The notes under the pieces: model-generated
What the model was told of the DNA's origin: nothing
What the model saw: the letters and a program-made list of their open reading frames with translations, nothing else
The model's database searches: none
Assembly: GCA_963703655.1 (NCBI GenBank)
Contig: CAVPFA010000006.1
Location: 124,001-188,000 of the forward strand
Direction of reading: 5' to 3'
Origin: CAVPFA01 sp963703655
GTDB lineage: Bacteria > Actinomycetota > Acidimicrobiia > Acidimicrobiales > Bog-793
Length of the DNA: 64,000 nucleotides
Translations under genes and position numbers: made by a program
In this document: positions 36,281 to 45,061 of the stretch, in pieces
How the letters are laid out: every line of letters begins with the position of its first letter
How positions within the stretch are numbered: the stretch's first letter is position 1

Positions 36281-37578
36281 TCGGCGACCGCCGGTTCGCC
36301 GCCGGACCGAATGAGCACCGACTGGGCATGAGCGGACAGCCCTTCTGCCTTTGCTATCGCCGCCACTTGAGCCGAGACACGCTCGATCGCGCGACGGTCC
36401 GCAGAGATGACGTGCACCCTGCGCAGGAAATCCTCCACACCGAGCGCGCTGGAATAACGGGCCGACCCGAACGTCGGCAGCACGTGGCTCGGGCCGGCGA
36501 TGTAGTCGCCCAGCGATGCGGGTGTGTACGGACCGAGAAACACCGCGCCCGCGCTGCGCACCAACGGGATCAACGATCGCGGGTCGGCACAGCACAGCTC
36601 GAGGTGCTCGGGTGCGATCTCGTTCGACACCGCCATCGCCGCCTCCGGGCCGTCGACGAGCACCGCGTAGCCCCCGCCGGCGAGCGTCGCCTCGATCTCG
36701 CCGCGGCGGGGCGACTGCTCGACGAAGCCGGTAACGGCGTCGATCACCGCCTTCAGCAACGGCTCGGACCAGGTGACGAGCCAGGCGAGCCCGTCTGGCC
36801 CGTGCTCGGCTTGCACGACCAGGTCGATCGCGACGTAATCGACCGACACGGTGTCGTCGGCGATCACGACGACCTCTGACGGTCCCGCGAACGAGGCGGG
36901 CATGCCAACGACGCCACGGACCTCACGCTTGGCGAGGGAGACCCGCCGGCTCCCGGCACCCACGATCACGTCGACTCGCGGAATGGTCCGGGTTCCGTAC
37001 GCCATGGCGGCGATCGCCTGAGGACCGCCGACGCGGTAGATCTCCTCGATCCCCGCCAGGCTTGCTGCCGCGAGCACCTCGACGGGGACGTGGCCGTCCG
37101 AATTGGGAGGCACGCAGACCGCGATTCCTCTGACGCCGGCGACTCGCGCCGGGATCGCGGTCATGAGGACGCTGGACGGGTACCGGGCCAAGCCGCCCGG
37201 GACGTAGACGCCGGCGCGACCTATCGGAAGCTCAAGGACGTCGACCGAGATCCCGTTGCGTTCGAAGGTCCCCGGAGTGGGCGGCCGGTGACGGTGAAAC
37301 GACTCGATCGCCGCAGCGGCTTCGGTGAGCGCAGCGAGCAGGTCCGGGTTCAATCGCTCGGGCGCACTGGCAATGTCGTCGACTGGCAGTCGGATCTCGG
37401 CGAGATCGACCCCGTCGAAACGTGCCGTGTACTCGCGAAGCGCCGCGTCCCCTCGTGCACGGACGTCGCCGACGATGGCGCGCACGTCGTCGACCGGACC
37501 TTCGTCTTCGAGGTTCGGCCGCGGCAGCGCCCCGAGTGCCTCGGGCCCGGCTCCTCGAAGGTCAAGGCGCTGCAGCAC
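36277..37578 (-). CDS. hisD: Histidinol dehydrogenase
   Basis: Zinc-dependent NAD oxidation of histidinol to histidine in two steps. The 433-residue protein carries GRAGVYVPGGLARYPSSVLM, GGPQAIAAMAYGT, DVIVGAGSRRVSLAKREV, MPASFAGPSEVVVIAD, the metal and catalytic region VVQAEHGPDG, and NEIAPEHLELC with the catalytic Glu/His. It is the first gene of the hisD-hisC pair on the minus strand. The rest of the pathway (hisB, H, A, F, I) is on the plus strand 3-9 kb away; hisG and hisE are outside the window. Confidence 0.96.
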   Translation of the reverse strand: MLQRLDLRGAGPEALGALPRPNLEDEGPVDDVRAIVGDVRARGDAALREYTARFDGVDLAEIRLPVDDIASAPERLNPDLLAALTEAAAAIESFHRHRPPTPGTFERNGISVDVLELPIGRAGVYVPGGLARYPSSVLMTAIPARVAGVRGIAVCVPPNSDGHVPVEVLAAASLAGIEEIYRVGGPQAIAAMAYGTRTIPRVDVIVGAGSRRVSLAKREVRGVVGMPASFAGPSEVVVIADDTVSVDYVAIDLVVQAEHGPDGLAWLVTWSEPLLKAVIDAVTGFVEQSPRRGEIEATLAGGGYAVLVDGPEAAMAVSNEIAPEHLELCCADPRSLIPLVRSAGAVFLGPYTPASLGDYIAGPSHVLPTFGSARYSSALGVEDFLRRVHVISADRRAIERVSAQVAAIAKAEGLSAHAQSVLIRSGGEPAVAE

Positions 37579-37709
37579 AGGCGCAGCGTATCTCCGTGGT
37601 CCAGGTCACTCGGCCAGGAAGTTGACAGGAGGAGTACCAAACCCCACTTTCCCGGCGGTTGCCGACGACGTCACGGGTCAGTCGGACCCGAATCGGCGAT
37701 GATGTCCGC

Positions 37710-37919
37710 ATGGCGCCGCCACCTCCTGAGCCGTCGGAGCTGTCCGAGCTGTCCTCGATCGCGTCGTCGCTCGAGCAGATCGCCCGTCGTGTCACCGTGC
37801 TGGCGGACGCCGCAACGGCAGGCAAGCGGGACGACGTCGGCTCGGACCTGATCGCCGTGGAACGGGCCCTTCTGGGGGCGGTGCGGCGCCTCGAGCGTCT
37901 GCTGGCAAGCGGGAGGTGA
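37710..37919 (+). CDS. Small hypothetical protein, helical
   Basis: Unrecognised 69-residue protein starting MAPPPPEPSELSELSS. It is mostly predicted helix with heptad-like Leu/Ile/Val spacing (SIASSLEQIARRVTVLADA and VERALLGAVRRLERLLAS), so it may form a coiled coil. It has its own ATG preceded by GATGATG and is followed at once by a strong hairpin, which supports a real short transcript. It is divergent from hisD. No function is proposed. Confidence 0.55.
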   Translation: MAPPPPEPSELSELSSIASSLEQIARRVTVLADAATAGKRDDVGSDLIAVERALLGAVRRLERLLASGR

Positions 37920-37923
37920 CGCG

Positions 37924-37950
37924 CCGACGGCGCCCTAAGGGCGCCGTCGG
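37924..37950 (+). terminator. Strong hairpin after the small helical gene
   Basis: A perfect 12-bp stem (37924-37935 with 37939-37950, CCGACGGCGCCC paired to its complement) around a TAA loop. It starts five bases after the stop codon. There is no T tract, as is common for actinobacterial terminators. Confidence 0.75.
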
Positions 37951-38116
37951 TGAGCGGGGTCAGGCGGCGGATCCCGAACTCCGCTCGTTCGGAACCAGGT
38001 GGCGGGAACCGGTTCCTTTGTGGAACATAGTGCCTCGGTCCTCGACCTGTCACCGCCCGTCATTAACCTGTCACGAGACTCCCAGCGACCTGTCACATAG
38101 GCGCAGACCTCGAGCA
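37951..38116. other. Convergent intergenic region with palindrome and triple direct repeat
   Basis: The region between the hairpin and the nth stop codon has no gene but holds a perfect 12-bp palindrome GGAACCGGTTCC (38005-38016) and three copies of ACCTGTCAC at 38045-38053, 38066-38074 and 38088-38096, 21-22 bp apart. The spacing is about two DNA turns. The site may be an operator cluster or the remnant end of an insertion sequence. Confidence 0.55.
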
Positions 38117-38803
38117 TCAGAACTTGCCGCGCGAGGGACAGAGGTCAGCCAGCTCGCAAACATCGCAGCGGGGGTGTCGAGCGATGCAGATCCTTCGGCC
38201 GTGCAATATGAGCCGAAGGCTGATCGCACCCCAATCCTCCGGGGGGAACAGCCCGCATAGGTCCTGCTCGATCTTGATGGGGTCGTTCGAGTCGGTCAGG
38301 CGCAGCCGCTGGCTCAACCTCGTCACGTGGGTGTCGACCGGCAGCCCCGGAAGTCCGAAGCCGACCGAGAGCACGACGTTGGCCGTCTTGCGACCGACGC
38401 CGGGGAGGTCGGTCAACTCCTCCATCGTTCGGGGCACCTCACCGCCATGGCGCATCACGATTGCCTCGGAAGCCCCTTGGAGGTGAGCGGCTTTCGAGCG
38501 GAAGAATCCCGTAGACCGGATCAGCTCCTCGAGCTCACCCCGGTCGGCTGCGGCAAGATCCTGCGGAGTGGGATAGCGGGCGAACAACAGCGGCGTCACG
38601 AGGTTGACACGCTCGTCTGTGGTCTGGGCCGACAAGATCGTGGCCACGAGCAATTCGAACGGATTCCGGTGGACGAGCGCACACAGCTCGGTCGCGGTGC
38701 CCGGGTAAGCCTCGGCAAGACGATCGCCTATCTTGCGGGCCCGCGCGATCGGGCGCCTCCGGATGGGCTCAGCCGGGCTTCGGTTGGTCCGACCGGTCCG
38801 CAT
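38117..38803 (-). CDS. nth: Endonuclease III
   Basis: Base-excision-repair DNA glycosylase/AP lyase for oxidised pyrimidines. The 228-residue protein has LSAQTTDERVN, the helix-hairpin-helix LTDLPGVGRKTANVVL with catalytic Lys, VDTHVTRLSQRL with catalytic Asp, and the [4Fe-4S] ligands in CIARHPRCDVCELADLC (spacing 6, 2, 5). The ATG at 38803 is used; longer in-frame sequence upstream overlaps the divergent mshD gene and is not family-like. Confidence 0.94.
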   Translation of the reverse strand: MRTGRTNRSPAEPIRRRPIARARKIGDRLAEAYPGTATELCALVHRNPFELLVATILSAQTTDERVNLVTPLLFARYPTPQDLAAADRGELEELIRSTGFFRSKAAHLQGASEAIVMRHGGEVPRTMEELTDLPGVGRKTANVVLSVGFGLPGLPVDTHVTRLSQRLRLTDSNDPIKIEQDLCGLFPPEDWGAISLRLILHGRRICIARHPRCDVCELADLCPSRGKF

Positions 38804-38854
38804 CTCCGGGATGGTAGCCACGGGATGCCGGCTATCAGGCGGTATGTTCGGCAC

Positions 38855-39874
38855 GTGCATCATGTCGAGATCAAACAGAGGATGGGCGAGGCGGATATCG
38901 CCGCCATTTCCGTCCTGCTCGAGGCCGCGAGCCTCGCCGACGGACATCGCGCCCTCGGCGAGCACCAGTGGCTCGATCTCGTCCAAGGGGGCCGTGAGGG
39001 CTTCGCCGGCTTCGTCGCCCGCGAGAGCGGTCGCGAGCGGATCGTCGCGTATGCGCAGATCAGCAGGGGCAACGACGGGAGCTGGGCGGTCGAGTACGTC
39101 GTGCACCCGCGATGGCGGGCTGCTGGTGCCGACCTTCAGCAGGACCTGCTTCAAACCGCGCTCGGCGAGATCTCGGCTCGGGGAGGCGGTCACGTGCACC
39201 TTTGGGTCCCCAAGCCGACCACGATCGATGACGCCGTCGCGGAGGCGGTCGGCATGCGGCGCGGGCGCGACCTCGTCCAGATGCGGCGCGCACTGCCGAT
39301 CAGCAACGAGACCGCCGCGATCTCGGTTAGGCCGTTTCGGACCGGCGAAGACGAGCTGGCGTGGCTGGAGGTCAACAACCGAGCCTTTCGGGGTCACCCC
39401 GAGCAGGGCTCGTGGGATCTCGCCACCCTCGTGGACCGCGAGCGGCAGCCCTGGTTCGACCCGAGCGGTTTCCTCCTGCACGAGATCGACGGGCGCCTCG
39501 CTGGCTTCTGCTGGACGAAGATCCACGAACCTGAGGACGGCTTCATGAGCGAAGGCATCGAGCACGAGCTCGGCGAGATCTACGTGATCGCCGTCGATCC
39601 GGACTTCCAAGGCCGCGGGCTCGGCCGTCAGCTTGTCCTCGCCGGGTTGGCCTCGCTCTGGGACCGGGGAGTCGACACCGGGATGCTGTACGTAGACCAC
39701 GACAACGAAGGCGCACGCAAGCTCTACTTCTCGCTCGGGTTCTTCGACGACCACATCGACCGCGCATACGTCTCGGACGTGCCGGCCACCGAGGCTAGAG
39801 GACAACGGGGCGCCGAGGCCCGACCTGCGGCACCTCAGCATGCGACGGGCGCATCGGCCGACGGTCGACCGTGA
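38855..39874 (+). CDS. mshD: Mycothiol synthase
   Basis: Two-domain GNAT acetyltransferase that acetylates Cys-GlcN-Ins, the last step of mycothiol synthesis. The C-terminal GNAT domain has EIYVIAVDPDFQGRGLGRQL and VDHDNEGARKLYFSLGF, close to the MshD signature. The N-terminal GNAT repeat has YVVHPRWRAAGAD. GTG at 38855 gives 339 residues; an ATG at 38825 is an alternative. The C-terminal 25 residues are low complexity and overlap the possible upstream rlmN start. It supports an actinobacterial origin of the window. Confidence 0.9.
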   Translation: MHHVEIKQRMGEADIAAISVLLEAASLADGHRALGEHQWLDLVQGGREGFAGFVARESGRERIVAYAQISRGNDGSWAVEYVVHPRWRAAGADLQQDLLQTALGEISARGGGHVHLWVPKPTTIDDAVAEAVGMRRGRDLVQMRRALPISNETAAISVRPFRTGEDELAWLEVNNRAFRGHPEQGSWDLATLVDRERQPWFDPSGFLLHEIDGRLAGFCWTKIHEPEDGFMSEGIEHELGEIYVIAVDPDFQGRGLGRQLVLAGLASLWDRGVDTGMLYVDHDNEGARKLYFSLGFFDDHIDRAYVSDVPATEARGQRGAEARPAAPQHATGASADGRP

Positions 39875-39884
39875 GCATCGGCGC

Positions 39885-40997
39885 GTGAGCCGGTACGACC
39901 TGGGTCGCGACGAGCTGGCGGCCCTTCTTTCGGATCAGCCCTCGTACCGAGTCAACCAGGTCTACGACGGCTTCTACACGCGATTGGCAGCGCCGGGCGA
40001 GATGACGGAGCTGCCTCGAGCGCTTCGCGACCGGCTGGAGCGGCTGCCTGCACTGGTACCGGCCTTTCGGTGCGCCGCCGAGAGCGTCGCCGACAGGGGT
40101 TCCACCGTGAAGTGGGTGCTCGAGACCAACGACGGCAAGCTCATCGAGACGGTGCTGATGCACTACCGCGACCGGACGACGGTCTGCGTCTCCAGCCAGG
40201 CCGGCTGTGCGATGGCCTGCACCTTCTGCGCCACAGGCGACGGTGGATTCGGACGGCAGCTCACCTCCGGAGAGATCGTCGAGCAGGTCGTCGTCGGGGC
40301 GAGGCGGTGCCTCTCGGAAGGGTGGGGCCGCCTCGACAACGTCGTGCTGATGGGGATGGGCGAGCCGCTGGCCAATTTCGCCGCGGTCTGGCCCGCGCTC
40401 GAGCGGATGAACCGTGACCTCGGCCTCGCAGCACGTCATCTCACCATCTCAACGGTAGGAGTCGTGCCGGGCATCCGACAGCTGGCGACCAAGGCGCTGC
40501 AGGTGAACCTCGCCGTATCGCTCCACGCTGCGAACGACTCGCTTCGTGACCAGCTCGTCCCGCTCAACCGCAGATATCCGCTGGCGACGGTGATCGAGGC
40601 CTGCGAGTTGTACCGGACCTCGACCGGGAGAAGGATCTCCTTCGAGTGGGCGTGCATGGCCGGCGTCAACGACCGTCGTTCCGATGCCATCGAGCTCGCC
40701 GCCCTCGCGCGGCCGCTCGGGGCTCACGTCAACCTCATCCCCCTCAATCCGACCCCAGGCGGCGTCTCGAGGGGGCTCGCCGGCTCCTCACGGGCCCGCG
40801 TCCTGTCGCTCCAGGCGTGGCTCCGGGACGCCGGTGTCAATGCCACGATCCGCCAGAACCGCGGCCGCTCTATCGCAGCGGCGTGCGGCCAGCTCGCGGC
40901 CTGCGGCGTGGGCGCGTCGGCCGGCCAGAGCGCGGCGTGCGGCCTGGGCGCGGCGGCCAGCCAGCCGATCGGGCGGCAGCTGACCTTGCGACGATGA
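39885..40997 (+). CDS. rlmN: 23S rRNA (adenine2503-C2)-methyltransferase RlmN
   Basis: Radical-SAM enzyme methylating A2503 of 23S rRNA and A37 of some tRNAs. It has the Cys cluster CAMACTFC, VLMGMGEPLANF, SLHAANDSLRDQLVPLNRRY, and a conserved Cys in the FEWACMAGVND region; the Cys of the C-terminal methyl-transfer motif would fall in the AACGQLAAC tail. The GTG at 39885 (VSRYDLGRDELAALL) matches the usual N-terminus; an ATG at 39840 inside mshD is possible. The last 30 residues are an Ala/Cys/Gly/Gln repeat (CGVGASAGQSAACGLGAAAS). Confidence 0.93.
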   Translation: MSRYDLGRDELAALLSDQPSYRVNQVYDGFYTRLAAPGEMTELPRALRDRLERLPALVPAFRCAAESVADRGSTVKWVLETNDGKLIETVLMHYRDRTTVCVSSQAGCAMACTFCATGDGGFGRQLTSGEIVEQVVVGARRCLSEGWGRLDNVVLMGMGEPLANFAAVWPALERMNRDLGLAARHLTISTVGVVPGIRQLATKALQVNLAVSLHAANDSLRDQLVPLNRRYPLATVIEACELYRTSTGRRISFEWACMAGVNDRRSDAIELAALARPLGAHVNLIPLNPTPGGVSRGLAGSSRARVLSLQAWLRDAGVNATIRQNRGRSIAAACGQLAACGVGASAGQSAACGLGAAASQPIGRQLTLRR

Positions 40998-41049
40998 GCA
41001 CCCGAACGGAGCGTCCGGGGCTCGAGCCCGGACGTGCAAGGCTTGACCC

Positions 41050-41662
41050 ATGGCTATGAACCCCGGCGCGGGCCCACGTCGCGCTGAGCGCAGGCGGTCG
41101 ACCAAGGAGACCGAGGTCGCAGTAATTGTGGAGCTGGACGGGACGGGCGCCGCGATGGTGGCTTCGGGTCTGCCCTTTTTCGACCACATGCTGGCCCAGC
41201 TCGGTCGTCACGGAGGCTTGAATCTGGACGTCAAAGCCAGTGGTGACCTCGACGTCGATGCGCACCACACGGTTGAAGACACGGGCATCGTCGTTGGCGA
41301 GGCGCTGGCTGAGGCGCTCGGCTCGAAGATCGGCATCCGCCGGTTCGCGTCGATCTCGGTCCCACTCGACGAGGCCCTGGTCGACGTCGCGCTCGACCTT
41401 TCCGGTCGGCCCTACCTGCACTACGACGTGGCGACTCGGCGACGCCGCGCCGCTCGGCAATCCTCCCTTCGACGTCCAGCTGGCCGAGGAGTTCTGGCGC
41501 GCGTTCGCGCACTCGGCGGCGATCACGCTGCACATCGAGCTTCGATACGGGCGCAACCCGCATCATGTGCTCGAGGCGTCCTTCAAAGGAGTCGGGCGGG
41601 CATTGCGCGACGCCGTGCGGATCGACGGCAGTGATGTCCCGTCGACCAAGGGCCTGCTGTAG
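41050..41662 (+). CDS. hisB: Imidazoleglycerol-phosphate dehydratase (one frameshift)
   Basis: Manganese enzyme of histidine synthesis. Metal-binding motifs FFDHMLAQLGRHGGLNL and DAHHTVEDTGIVVGEALAEA are intact, as are the C-terminal HIELRYGRNPHHVLEASFKGVGRALRDA blocks. The frame changes at about 41434 (GTGGCGACTCGGC where GTGGCGCTCGGC is expected); removing one base gives 203 residues, the normal length of a monofunctional HisB. It heads the hisB-hisH-hisA-hisF run and is 9 bp from hisH. Confidence 0.93.
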
Positions 41663-41671
41663 CGGCCGTAC

Positions 41672-42307
41672 GTGATCGCAGTCCTCGACTACGGCATCGG
41701 GAACCTCCGCTCTGCGGAGAAGGCCCTGCAGCACGTCGGCGCGGACGCGCGCCTCGTGCAAAGCGCCGAGGCCGCGTCGGGCGCGTCGGGGATCGTACTG
41801 CCCGGCGTCGGGGCGTTCGGAGCGTGCGCTCTGGCGCTTCGCAACTCGGGTCTCGACGAGGTCGTCCGTCTTTGCATCAGCGACGGCCGGCCTTTTCTCG
41901 GGATCTGCGTCGGTCTGCAGCTCCTGTTCGAGGCCTCGGATGAGGACCCGGACGTCCCGGGACTCGGCTTGCTGGAAGGGACGGTGCGGGCGATACCCGC
42001 GACCGAGCGGCGACCACAGATGCAATGGAACCTGGTGCGACAAGCGGCGGGGGCACGGTCGCGCCTGCTCGGAGATGCGTCGAGCCGCTGGTACTACTTC
42101 GTCCACTCCTACGTGCCCGCTCCCGAGGGACCCGAAGCCCTAGGGGCGGTCGCCGGGACGTGCGATTACGGAGGCGAGCTCGCCGTCGCGTTCGAGCTCG
42201 GCAACCTGTTCGGCACTCAGTTCCATCCTGAGAAGTCGGCATCCGCGGGACTGCAGCTCCTCGAGCGTTTCGCCCGCATCTGTTCCGACACGTCGGGGGA
42301 GCCCTGA
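41672..42307 (+). CDS. hisH: Imidazole glycerol phosphate synthase, glutaminase subunit HisH
   Basis: Class I glutamine amidotransferase that supplies ammonia to HisF. It has LDYGIGNLRSAEKAL, LPGVGAFG, the nucleophile Cys in LGICVGLQLLFE and the catalytic His/Glu in GTQFHPEKS. GTG start; 211 residues. It is followed after two bases by hisA. Confidence 0.95.
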   Translation: MIAVLDYGIGNLRSAEKALQHVGADARLVQSAEAASGASGIVLPGVGAFGACALALRNSGLDEVVRLCISDGRPFLGICVGLQLLFEASDEDPDVPGLGLLEGTVRAIPATERRPQMQWNLVRQAAGARSRLLGDASSRWYYFVHSYVPAPEGPEALGAVAGTCDYGGELAVAFELGNLFGTQFHPEKSASAGLQLLERFARICSDTSGEP

Positions 42308-42309
42308 CC

Positions 42310-43074
42310 TTGCAGCTGTGGCCTGCCATCGATATCCGGGCTGGCAAGTGCGTCCGCCTCGTACGCGGCCGGTTCTCGTCCGAGACCGTCTACGGTGACC
42401 CCTTCGAGCAGGCCGAAGCGTTCGTTGCGGCGGGCGCGGCTCGCCTGCACGTCGTCGATCTCGATGCAGCGCGTGACGGCACCTCGTCGAACCGTCCCAT
42501 CGTGCTTCGCATCGCCACGTCGACGGGGGTGCCGGTGCAGGCCGGGGGCGGTATACGCGACACCCGCGCAGCGGCGGAGCTGCTCGAAGGCGGCGTCGCA
42601 CGGGTTGTGGTCGGGACCGTGGCCTTAGAGCACCCGGAGGTGCTGGCGCGCATGGTAGATCGCTGGCCCGGCCAGGTGCTCGTAGGCCTGGATCATCGAG
42701 CTGCGCCCGGAGCGCGAGGCCCGACTGAAGACGCGCGACGCGAGGTGGCGGTAAGGGGTTGGGTCCAATCGGGAGGCCTCGACCTCGAGTCCGCTTTGCG
42801 GCGCGTCGAGGACCCCCGCCTTGCAGGCGTCGTCGTAACCGACATCGAGCGCGACGGGACCGGAGCCGGGCCCGACACGGCAGGTCTCACGCACGTGCTC
42901 TCGGTGACGAGGCTTCCGGTGGTGGCCTCGGGCGGTGTCGCCGGCGCGTCCGACCTCGCGGTCCTCGCCGGTCTCGGCGTTGCCGGTCGCCACCTGGAGG
43001 GCGCGATCGTGGGCAGGGCCCTGCTCTCGGGAGCGCTCTCGATAGAGGAGGCGGTTGGCGCATGCGAACAGTGA
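42310..43074 (+). CDS. hisA: Phosphoribosylformimino-AICAR phosphate isomerase HisA
   Basis: TIM-barrel isomerase of the fourth step of histidine synthesis. It has PAIDIRAGKCVRLVRG with catalytic Asp, VQAGGGIRDTRAAAEL and VVTDIERDGTGAGPD with the second Asp. An unusual insert of about 14 residues (RAAPGARGPTEDAR) interrupts the loop before VAVRGW. A separate trpF lies 7 kb away, so the bifunctional actinobacterial PriA role is not needed here. Start is TTG at 42310; the C-terminus overlaps hisF by 13 bp. Confidence 0.92.
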   Translation: MQLWPAIDIRAGKCVRLVRGRFSSETVYGDPFEQAEAFVAAGAARLHVVDLDAARDGTSSNRPIVLRIATSTGVPVQAGGGIRDTRAAAELLEGGVARVVVGTVALEHPEVLARMVDRWPGQVLVGLDHRAAPGARGPTEDARREVAVRGWVQSGGLDLESALRRVEDPRLAGVVVTDIERDGTGAGPDTAGLTHVLSVTRLPVVASGGVAGASDLAVLAGLGVAGRHLEGAIVGRALLSGALSIEEAVGACEQ

Positions 43075-43829
43075 GGATCATTCCTTGTCTCGACGTCGAC
43101 GACGGCCGAGTCGTCAAGGGCATCGAGTTCAAGGGGCTTCGTGACGCTGGCGACCCTGTCGAGCTCGCCGCGCGCTACGACGCAGAAGGCGCCGATGAGC
43201 TCGTGTTGCTCGACATCACCGCGACCTCAGACGATCGCGACACCATGTTGCACGTCGTGGAGAGGGCGGCGGAAGAGGTCTTCATCCCGCTGACGGTCGG
43301 TGGCGGGGTCCGCTCGGTCGCGGACGGCCGGGCGCTGCTGCGGGCCGGTGCCGACAAGGTCGCGTTGAACTCCGCCGCGGTCGCGACGCCCAAGCTGATC
43401 GACCGCTTGGCGAGCGAATTCGGGGCCCAATGCGTCGTGGTGGCGATCGACGCGCGGCGCACCGCCGGAGAGCATTGGGAGGTCTTCACCCACGGCGGCC
43501 GGAATCCAACGGGTCTCGACGCGGTGACCTGGGCGGTGCTCTGCGCTCGACTCGGCGCCGGTGAGATCCTCGTCACTTCGATGGACCGGGACGGGACCGA
43601 AGCGGGTTACGACCTAGAGCTGACCGGCCGGATCACGGGCTCGGTTCGCGTCCCGGTGATCGCGAGCGGCGGTGTCGGCAGCCTCGAACATCTGGTCGAA
43701 GGCGCACTCGTCGGGCAGGCCGACGGGCTGCTGGCCTCCTCGATCTTCCACTTCGGCCGCCACACGATTGCCGAGGCCAAGGATCTGCTCACCTCCCGAG
43801 GGATCCCCGTTCGGCCGCCTGGGGAATGA
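43062..43829 (+). CDS. hisF: Imidazole glycerol phosphate synthase, cyclase subunit HisF
   Basis: TIM-barrel cyclase partner of HisH producing IGP and AICAR. It has RIIPCLDVDDGRVVKGIEF with catalytic Asp, TVGGGVRSVADGRALL, GADKVALNSAAV and VTSMDRDGTEAGYDLEL with the second catalytic Asp. 255 residues, ATG start inside the end of hisA. Its last 41 bp overlap the convergent ATP-grasp gene. Confidence 0.95.
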   Translation: MRTVRIIPCLDVDDGRVVKGIEFKGLRDAGDPVELAARYDAEGADELVLLDITATSDDRDTMLHVVERAAEEVFIPLTVGGGVRSVADGRALLRAGADKVALNSAAVATPKLIDRLASEFGAQCVVVAIDARRTAGEHWEVFTHGGRNPTGLDAVTWAVLCARLGAGEILVTSMDRDGTEAGYDLELTGRITGSVRVPVIASGGVGSLEHLVEGALVGQADGLLASSIFHFGRHTIAEAKDLLTSRGIPVRPPGE

Positions 43830-45061
43830 GCGGCACTTCCGTCTGTACCCGGACTCTGAGCTCGCCCTGCGCCGCCCGCAGCGCCACCTCGACCTGATCG
43901 GTGCTGTCGCCGCGAGCAAAGACGAAGCCCAGGTACCGGTTCCCCTCGGGAAGCGGGACCAGCGGTCGCCCCGCCCCGATCGTCACTTCCACCGCGACCA
44001 CACCGGGCACCTGGAGAGCCCGCTCCCGCCCCTCGACCCCGAGAAGGGTCCCGCCGGTGCGGATCGGCAGCATCAGGACCCCAGCTGCACCCTGCCTTCG
44101 GCGCAGCGAGTCGACCGGCCGACCCAGCGCGTGGGCCAAGATGAGATATTCGAGGCTCGTCCCGGTCCCGAATTCGAGCGTGCGCGAGCAGAGGCCACCG
44201 ATCGACCGGGCGGCAACCTCGATCACCCACGCCCGCCCGTCTCGGACGCGTACCTCGGCGTGGACGGGGCCCTCGGTCAGATCGAGAGCGCGGGTAGCCG
44301 CCGCGGTTGCGGCGATGACAGCGCTGAGGTCGGCGGCGTCGAGCCGTGACGGCGTCACGTACAGGGTCTCCTCGAAGAAGGGCCCGTCGAGCGGGTCCGG
44401 CTTGTCGAACACGGCCAGCACGGCCAGATCTCCGGCGGTGAGCACGCCCTCCACGGCGACCTCGGGCCCGGGCACGAATTCCTCCAACAACAACGGCTGC
44501 CCAGGCGGCGCTCCGGCCTTCGCCGCGATCGAGCGGACGCGTTCGACGGCGGCCGTCGCGTCGAGGGCGGTATCGGCCCGGATCACACCTTGGCTCCCCG
44601 ACAGGGTCGTCGGCTTCACAACAGCCGGCAGCCCGACCAGCCGGATGAGACGGCTGCAGGTCGTCAACGCCGGCGCCCGACGGGACGGCGGCAAAGGCGG
44701 GTTGTGGCACCTCGGCTCGGCGCAGCGACGAACGCATCTGCAGCTTGTCGCGCGCAGCGGAAACGGCGTCGGGTCGGTTGTGACGAAGGCCCAGGCGCTC
44801 AGCGGCACGAGCTGCCGCGAGCGTTCCCTGGTCGTCCACGGCCACGACGGCGTCGATCGGCGTCAGCAGGTCGAGCTCCACGATGGCGTCGGCAGCCGCC
44901 TCGGGATCGTCGAGCGGCACCTGCAGGGACATCGTTCCTCCCGGCAGGATCAACGCCTCTTCGCATCCGACGACCACCTCGAGCTCGAGCGCCCGTGCAG
45001 CGGCGAGGAAGTCGGAGGCGCGGTAGGTGGCGGACGGCAGGAGCAACAGGACGCGGTCCAC
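43789..45061 (-). CDS. ATP-grasp carboxylate-amine/thiol ligase, substrate unknown (one frameshift)
   Basis: ATP-grasp protein of 423 residues after removing one base near 44650. The N-terminal pre-ATP-grasp domain starts MDRVLLLLPSATYRASDF. The ATP-grasp core has LPAVVKPTTLSGSQGV, LLLEEFVPGPEVAVEGVL and a metal-binding VHAEVRVRDGRAWVIEVAARSIGG stretch. The C-terminal 110 residues resemble the tail of amino-acid or peptide ligases of the L-amino-acid ligase type. The substrate cannot be named. It is convergent with hisF, overlapping it by 41 bp, and divergent from the GroES-like gene. Conservation beside his genes elsewhere would be informative. Confidence 0.82.

Noticed and set aside
38804..39841. 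Extended minus-strand frame in front of nth
   Set aside because: It is the antisense of mshD and lacks family content; nth starts at 38803.
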